In this document: positions 59,615 through 64,000 of the stretch, piece after piece
How positions within the stretch are numbered: position 1 is the first letter of the stretch
How the letters are laid out: each line of letters opens with the position of its first letter
Assembly (NCBI GenBank): GCA_963792785.1
Contig: CAWBXO010000001.1
Location: 1,426,001-1,490,000, forward strand
Reading direction: 5' to 3'
DNA: 64,000 nucleotides
Origin: CAWIMX01 sp963792785
GTDB lineage: Bacteria > Acidobacteriota > Vicinamibacteria > Vicinamibacterales > CAVVIG01
The notes under the pieces: generated by a model
Told to the model about the DNA's origin: nothing
Seen by the model: only the letters and a program-made list of their open reading frames with translations
The model's database searches: none
Translations under genes and position numbers: made by a program

Positions 59615-60903
59615 GCATCTTCACCGAGCTCGAATCGAACGTTCGCAGCTACTGCCGGTCGTTCCCGACCGTCTTCACCACGGCCTCTGGCGCCACGCTC
59701 ATCGACGAGCGGGGCCGCCGCTACATCGACTTCCTGAGCGGCGCCGGCACGCTGAACTACGGGCACAACAACCCGCGGATCAAGCAGCGGCTGCTCGACT
59801 ACATCATGTCGGACGGGATCGTCCACGGGCTGGACATGGCGACGACCGCGAAGCGCGCGTTCCTCGAGAGCTTCGAGCGCCGGGTTCTCCAGCCGCGCGG
59901 GCTGTCGTACAAGATCCAGTTCACGGGGCCGACGGGCGCGAACGCCGTGGAGGCCGCGCTCAAGCTCGCGCGGAACGTGACCGGCCGATCGAACGTGATC
60001 GCGTTCACGAACGCGTTCCACGGCGTCACGCTCGGCGCCGTCGCCGCGACCGCCGGATCGCACTATCGCAACGCCGCCGGCCTCACGCCGATGGGCACGT
60101 CGTTCCTGCCCTACGACGGCTACCTTGGCCCCGACGTGGACTCGACCGAGTACCTCGAGCGCGTGCTGAGCGACAACTCGAGCGGCGTGGACCATCCCGC
60201 CGCCGTGATCGTCGAAACGGTGCAGGGCGAAGGCGGCGTGAACGTGGCGAGCCGCGACTGGCTGCGGAAGCTGCAGGCCATCTGCCGACGCCACGACATC
60301 CTGCTGATCGTCGACGACATCCAGGCCGGCTGCGGCCGCACGGGGCCGTTCTTCAGCTTCGAGGACGCCGGCATCCGGCCGGACCTGGTGACGCTGTCGA
60401 AGTCGCTGAGCGCCTACGGGCTGCCGTTCTCGGTCGTCCTGATGCGGCCCGAGCTGGATCAGTGGAAGCCGGGCGAGCACAACGGCACCTTCCGCGGCCA
60501 CAACCTCGCGTTCGTCACGGCGCACGCGGCGCTCGAGGAGTTCTGGCGCGACGACGCGTTCTCGCGCGATGTCGCGCGCAAAGCGCGGACGCTCGAGGTG
60601 GCGCTCGATCGGATGGCCGACGCCTATGGCGACGGCCGCTTCACGGCGCGAGGCCGCGGGCTGCTCCGCGGGCTCGACACGGGCAGCGCCGCGTTCGCGT
60701 CGAAAGCCTGTACCGTCGCGTTCGAGCACGGCCTGGTGATCGAGAAGTCCGGGTCCGACGGCCAGGTGATCAAGTGCCTGTGCCCGCTGACCATCGACGA
60801 CCGGCAGCTCGATGAGGGGATCGCGATCCTGGACGCGAGCGTGAAGGCCGCCGCGCGCGAGATCCCGATCGAGGCCGCCGAAACCGTGGGAGCGGCCAGG
60901 TGA
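59611..60903 (+). CDS. ectB: Diaminobutyrate-2-oxoglutarate transaminase
   Basis: 430 residues, class-III PLP aminotransferase converting aspartate semialdehyde to diaminobutyrate. EctB hallmarks include FLSGAGTLNYGHNNP near 44-58, GPTGANAVEAALKLARN near 109-125, and FTNAFHGVTLGA; the PLP lysine is in TLSKSLSAYGLPFSV, with EHNGTFRGHNLAF following. Translationally coupled to ectA upstream and ectC downstream. Confidence 0.97.
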   Translation: MSIFTELESNVRSYCRSFPTVFTTASGATLIDERGRRYIDFLSGAGTLNYGHNNPRIKQRLLDYIMSDGIVHGLDMATTAKRAFLESFERRVLQPRGLSYKIQFTGPTGANAVEAALKLARNVTGRSNVIAFTNAFHGVTLGAVAATAGSHYRNAAGLTPMGTSFLPYDGYLGPDVDSTEYLERVLSDNSSGVDHPAAVIVETVQGEGGVNVASRDWLRKLQAICRRHDILLIVDDIQAGCGRTGPFFSFEDAGIRPDLVTLSKSLSAYGLPFSVVLMRPELDQWKPGEHNGTFRGHNLAFVTAHAALEEFWRDDAFSRDVARKARTLEVALDRMADAYGDGRFTARGRGLLRGLDTGSAAFASKACTVAFEHGLVIEKSGSDGQVIKCLCPLTIDDRQLDEGIAILDASVKAAAREIPIEAAETVGAAR

Positions 60904-61301
60904 TCGTCCGGCGGCTGGGCGACGCCGAGCGGACCGACCGCCGCGTGGTGACGACGAACTGGGAGAGCACGCGCCTCCTGCTCAAGTCGGACGGCATGGG
61001 CTTCTCCTTCCACGTCACCACGATCTACCCGGGCACCGAGACCCGGATGTGGTACCAGCACCACCTCGAGGCCGTGCTGTGCATCGAGGGCGAGGGCGAG
61101 ATCGAGGATCTGGAGGCGCAGGCGACGCATGCCATCGCGCCCGGCACGATGTACGCCCTCGACCGGCACGACCGCCACGTGCTCAGGGCGCGCACCCCGA
61201 TGCGCATGGTGTGCGTCTTCAATCCTCCGCTCCACGGGAAGGAAGTCCACGACGAGACGGGCGCCTACCCGCGCGAAGCGGAAGCCGTCACCGGAGCGTA
61301 G
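60900..61301 (+). CDS. ectC: L-ectoine synthase
   Basis: 133 residues from a GTG overlapping the ectB stop (GTGA). A cupin that cyclises N-gamma-acetyl-DABA to ectoine. The metal-binding residues known in EctC are at the same numbers here: Glu57, Tyr85 and His93. The tail FNPPLHGKEVHDETGAYP is characteristic. A small hairpin at 61311 separates it from ectD. Confidence 0.97.
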   Translation: MIVRRLGDAERTDRRVVTTNWESTRLLLKSDGMGFSFHVTTIYPGTETRMWYQHHLEAVLCIEGEGEIEDLEAQATHAIAPGTMYALDRHDRHVLRARTPMRMVCVFNPPLHGKEVHDETGAYPREAEAVTGA

Positions 61302-61310
61302 CTGTGTGGC

Positions 61311-61328
61311 GTCCGGCCTCAGCCGGAC
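61311..61328 (+). terminator. Hairpin between ectC and ectD
   Basis: GTCCGGC-CTCA-GCCGGAC, a perfect 7-bp stem starting 9 bases after the ectC stop, with no T-tract. Same design as the hairpin at 4210. It could lower read-through into ectD and the ehu genes or stabilise the upstream mRNA; the role is inferred. Confidence 0.5.
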
Positions 61329-61341
61329 ATCGGAGGGCTTC

Positions 61342-62241
61342 ATGCAGGTCATCGAGGATGTCTACCCGTCGAGAGTCGAGGACCGGCCGCGCCTGCTCGA
61401 GCGCGCCGACCCGGTCGTGCACGGCACTGGCACGCCGGGCCCCCTGAGCCACGCGCAGGTCGAGGCCTATGCGCGCGACGGCTATCTCGCGGTCCCGTCG
61501 CTCTTTTCCGCCGATGAGGTCGCGGCGATCGAGGCGTCGCTCGTCGAATGGAGCCGCGCCGACCCGGTCCGCACGCTGCCCGAGGTCATCACCGAGCCGT
61601 CGAGCGGCGCGCTGCGGTCGATCTTCCGCGTGCACGACCTCCACCCGCGCTTCCACACCCTCGCGGCCGACCCGCGGCTGCGCGATGTCGCGCGCCAGAT
61701 CCTCGGCAGCGACGTCTACCTCCACCAGTCGCGCGTGAACCTCAAGCCCGGCTTCTCGGGCAAGGACTTCTACTGGCACTCGGACTTCGAGACCTGGCAC
61801 GTCGAGGACGGCATGCCGCGCATGCGCGCGCTGAGCGTGTCGCTGGCGCTCACGGAAAACTACGCCGTGAACGGCCCGCTGATGCTGATCCCGGGATCGC
61901 ACCGCCTCTACGTCGCGTGCGTCGGCCGCACACCGGACGATCACTACAAGGCGTCGCTCAAGAAGCAGGAATACGGCGTGCCCGACCACGAGAGCCTCCG
62001 GGCCCTCGTCGAGCGCGGCGGACGCATCGACGCGCCCGTCGGCCCCCCGGGCACCGCGGTGTTCTTCGACTGCAACACGATGCACGGCTCGAACAGCAAC
62101 ATCACGCCGTACCCGCGGAAGAACGTGTTCTTCGTCTACAACAGCGTCGAGAACCGGCTCCAGGATCCGTTCTGCGGCCTCTCGCCGCGGCCGGAGTACA
62201 TCGCGACGCGGACGGGCATCCCGGCGCCCGACCGGCGGTGA
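61342..62241 (+). CDS. ectD: Ectoine 5-hydroxylase
   Basis: 299 residues. A Fe(II)/2-oxoglutarate dioxygenase making 5-hydroxyectoine. The iron triad falls at His146, Asp148 and His248, the same numbering as in characterised EctD. The EctD signature FYWHSDFETWHVEDGMPRMR is intact, as are SVSLALTENYAVNGPLMLIPGSH and the 2-oxoglutarate-side ITPYPRKNVFFVYNSVEN. The ATG at 61342 has GGAGGG upstream. It overlaps the ehuB-like start (GTGA). Confidence 0.97.
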   Translation: MQVIEDVYPSRVEDRPRLLERADPVVHGTGTPGPLSHAQVEAYARDGYLAVPSLFSADEVAAIEASLVEWSRADPVRTLPEVITEPSSGALRSIFRVHDLHPRFHTLAADPRLRDVARQILGSDVYLHQSRVNLKPGFSGKDFYWHSDFETWHVEDGMPRMRALSVSLALTENYAVNGPLMLIPGSHRLYVACVGRTPDDHYKASLKKQEYGVPDHESLRALVERGGRIDAPVGPPGTAVFFDCNTMHGSNSNITPYPRKNVFFVYNSVENRLQDPFCGLSPRPEYIATRTGIPAPDRR

Positions 62242-63116
62242 TCCGCCGCCCGAGGGCCCTGCTCGCGGCCGCGGCCGTGATGGCCGCGTGCCTCGGGACC
62301 GCCTGCCGTGGGGCTCCCGGGACGCCCGCCGCAACGCTCGACCGGATGCGGGCGGCGGGTGTGGCCCGCGTCGGCTACGCCAACGAGGCGCCGTTCGCAT
62401 ACCGCGACACCGAGACCGACGAACTCACCGGCGAAGCGCCCGCGATCGCCCGCGTCGTGCTCGGCCGCCTCGGCGTGCCGGACGTCGAGGGCGTGCTCAC
62501 CGAGTTTGGTTCGCTCATCCCCGGCCTTCAGGCCGGGCGCTTCGATCTGATCGCCGCCGGCATGTACATCAGGCCGGAGCGCTGCGCGCAGGTCGCGTTC
62601 TCCAATCCCACCTACAGCATCGGCGAGGCGTTCATCGTTCCCGCCGGCAATCCGCTCGACCTCCACGGCTATGACGACGTCCGCACGCGGGAGGAGGCGA
62701 CGCTGGGCGTGGTCGCCGGCGCCATCGAGCGGACGTACGCGCGCGAGGTCGGCATCCCCGACGCGCGCATCGCGACGTTCCCCGATCCGCCGTCGGCCCT
62801 CGCGGCGGTGCGCGCGGGCCGGGTCAGCGCGTACGGCGCCACCGGCCTCACGGCGCAGACGCTGCTCGACAAGGGCGCGGAGGGCCTCGAGCGCGCCGAG
62901 CCGTTTCGCGATCCGGTGGTGAACGGCGACACCGTCCGGGGCTACGGCGCGTTCGCGTTCCGCAAGGCGGACGCCGACCTCCTCGCGGCGTTCAACCGCG
63001 AGCTCGGGACGTTCATCGGCAGCGACGCCCATCGGGCGCTGGTCGAGCCGTTCGGGTTCACGCGGGCGGAGCTGCCGGGCGGCGTCACCGCCGCCACGCT
63101 CTGCGCCGACGACTGA
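62238..63116 (+). CDS. ehuB: Ectoine/hydroxyectoine ABC transporter substrate-binding protein
   Basis: 292 residues from a GTG. N-terminal export signal with a possible lipid-attachment Cys (AACLGTAC near 23). Family-3 solute-binding fold: ARVGYANEAPFAYRDTETDELTGEAPAIARVVLGRLG near 42-78, FGSLIPGLQAGRFDLIAAGMYIRPERC near 89-115. These match EhuB of ectoine uptake systems. Its fusion to the biosynthetic operon supports recapture of leaked ectoine or import for osmoprotection rather than use as a nutrient. Confidence 0.9.
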   Translation: MIRRPRALLAAAAVMAACLGTACRGAPGTPAATLDRMRAAGVARVGYANEAPFAYRDTETDELTGEAPAIARVVLGRLGVPDVEGVLTEFGSLIPGLQAGRFDLIAAGMYIRPERCAQVAFSNPTYSIGEAFIVPAGNPLDLHGYDDVRTREEATLGVVAGAIERTYAREVGIPDARIATFPDPPSALAAVRAGRVSAYGATGLTAQTLLDKGAEGLERAEPFRDPVVNGDTVRGYGAFAFRKADADLLAAFNRELGTFIGSDAHRALVEPFGFTRAELPGGVTAATLCADD

Positions 63117-63123
63117 GGCGCCG

Positions 63124-63786
63124 ATGCCGCCGCCCCTCGACCTGCTGCCGCCGCTCGCGCGCGGCCTCGTCGTGACCCTCGAGGTCACCCTCGGTGCGGC
63201 CGCCCTCGCCCTCGTCATGAGCTTCGCCGGCGGCCTCGGCCGGCGGCTGACCGGGCGCGCCGCGCGGCCGCTGCGCTGGCTCGCGGTGGCCTACATCGAG
63301 GTGTTCCGCGGCACGTCGGCGCTCGTGCAGCTCTTCTGGGTCTTCTTCGTCCTCCCCTTCTTCGGCGTGACGATTTCTCCGCTCGCGGCCGGCATCGTCG
63401 TGCTCGGCCTGAACCTCGGCGCGTACGGCTCCGAGGTCGTGCGCGGCGCCCTCGACGTGGTGCCGCGCGGCCAGTGGGAAGCGGCGGCGGCGCTGAACCT
63501 CTCGCGGACGCGCGCGCTCTGGCGCATCGCGATGCCGCAGGCGCTGCCCGTGATGGTGCCGTCGGCGGGCAACCTCCTCATCGAGCTCCTGAAGGGCACG
63601 GCCCTCGTGTCGCTCATCTCGCTCGGCGAGCTCACGTTCGCGGCCCAGACGCTGCGCGCCGACACACTGCGCACCGGGGAGATCTTCACGCTCGTGCTGC
63701 TGATGTACTTCGGCGTGGCCCTGATCTTCACGGCCGGCATGCGCGCGCTCGAGCGCCGGCTCTCGGCCTGGCGGAGCCCGGCGTGA
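63124..63786 (+). CDS. ehuC: Ectoine/hydroxyectoine ABC transporter permease
   Basis: 220 residues, His/Glu/Gln-type amino-acid ABC permease. About five membrane helices. Conserved FRGTSALVQLFWVFFVLPFFG near 61-81 and the ATPase-contact EAA loop VVPRGQWEAAAALNLSRTRALWRIAMPQALPVMVPSAGN near 111-149. It starts 7 bases after ehuB and overlaps the next permease (GTGA). Confidence 0.92.
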   Translation: MPPPLDLLPPLARGLVVTLEVTLGAAALALVMSFAGGLGRRLTGRAARPLRWLAVAYIEVFRGTSALVQLFWVFFVLPFFGVTISPLAAGIVVLGLNLGAYGSEVVRGALDVVPRGQWEAAAALNLSRTRALWRIAMPQALPVMVPSAGNLLIELLKGTALVSLISLGELTFAAQTLRADTLRTGEIFTLVLLMYFGVALIFTAGMRALERRLSAWRSPA

Positions 63787-64000
63787 GGCTCGACTGGGAC
63801 TGGGCGTTCGCCGCCGCGGTGCTGCCGCGCCTCGTCGACGCGCTCGGCGTCACCGTGCTGGCCACCCTCCTCGGCTCCGCGCTCGCCCTCGCGGCGGGGC
63901 TGCTCTTCGCCGCGCTCCTCCGGTCGCCGCTGCGCCTCGTCGCGCTGCCCGCGCGCGCGCTCATCGAGTTCGTCCGGAGCACGCCTCTCCTCATTCAGAT
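63783..64000 (+). CDS. ehuD: Second ectoine ABC permease, N-terminal part (partial)
   Basis: Starts at a GTG overlapping the ehuC stop and runs off the window after about 72 codons. It reads VRLDWDWAFAAAVLPRLVDA, two hydrophobic helices, then LIEFVRSTPLLIQ, the conserved amino-acid-permease segment. Position and sequence fit EhuD, the partner permease; the ATPase EhuA would be expected beyond the window. Confidence 0.85.
   Translation, partial: MRLDWDWAFAAAVLPRLVDALGVTVLATLLGSALALAAGLLFAALLRSPLRLVALPARALIEFVRSTPLLIQ

Noticed and set aside
1..64000. tRNA and rRNA genes
   Set aside because: Reading for conserved tRNA/rRNA segments found none; GGTTCGA-like strings occur only inside the GGTTC repeats and do not form cloverleaves.

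Overview
The window is very GC-rich, gene-dense chromosomal DNA with strong G/C third-position bias, many GTG starts and many 4-base ATGA/GTGA stop/start overlaps. Gene content points to an Acidobacteriota bacterium, probably of the Vicinamibacteria type. The indicators are secreted VWFA-related proteins, an envelope locus of the MoxR/DUF58/BatA/DUF4159/DUF4175 kind, a translocase-like transporter with HEAT repeats, and secreted VOC and metallo-beta-lactamase-fold proteins. The taxonomic call is inference from gene content. No rRNA, tRNA, CRISPR array, prophage or insertion sequence was recognised.

Layout. 1-4.8 kb: start of an acyl-CoA dehydrogenase divergent from an APH-fold phosphotransferase, then small housekeeping proteins and a BaiN/HI0933-type flavoprotein. 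4.8-12.4 kb: a coupled secreted VWA/TPR pair, a DPP-IV-like peptidase (frameshifted), a secreted kinase-like protein whose start codon overlaps that of a divergent HEAT-repeat transporter, and a small secreted protein. 12.5-16 kb: bioF-bioD-bioA behind a DUF4342 gene. 16.1-30.5 kb: a nine-gene co-directional envelope locus (VWA/glutamine-amidotransferase-like membrane protein, caspase-fold protein, DUF4159, MoxR, DUF58, BatA, DUF4175 giant with a Gly-Gln-Gln tract, secreted protein, BamA-family protein). 30.6-36.9 kb: a LytS/LytTR two-component pair, a cold-shock-domain protein, argG and a hybrid PAS histidine kinase. 37-48.8 kb: a Tat-exported xanthine-dehydrogenase-family cluster with one FeS subunit, one FAD subunit and three paralogous molybdopterin subunits, interrupted by an unrecognised Cys-rich secreted protein. 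48.9-52.5 kb: ECF sigma, membrane-anchored putative anti-sigma, DUF4252 protein, secreted VOC and MBL proteins. 52.8-58.9 kb: a VWA protein, then a MacB-like exporter (ATPase, permease, adaptor) with a Bax-inhibitor-1 protein. 58.9-64 kb: a complete ectABCD hydroxyectoine operon continuing directly into ehuBCD-type uptake genes, behind a near-consensus promoter with a palindrome at the start site.

The most unusual signal is between the genes. Many intergenic gaps hold short-unit tandem arrays, either 7-base units (TAGGGCT, TAGCYGT, NAGTCGC, GACTNGC, GGGTGCK, KTGGGCC) or roughly 9-base units (GGTTCNGGR). Several fold back on a reverse-complement arm to make hairpins of about 100-215 bases. Several begin at the stop codon of the preceding gene, and some are translated: into two signal peptides and one C-terminal tail. 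Each copy is more self-complementary than it is similar to its sister copies, which suggests that the structure is maintained or periodically regenerated.

At least four genes carry apparent single-base frameshifts, two of them at homopolymers of 6-7 G/C. These look more like assembly indels than real decay, so they are annotated as single genes with the break noted.
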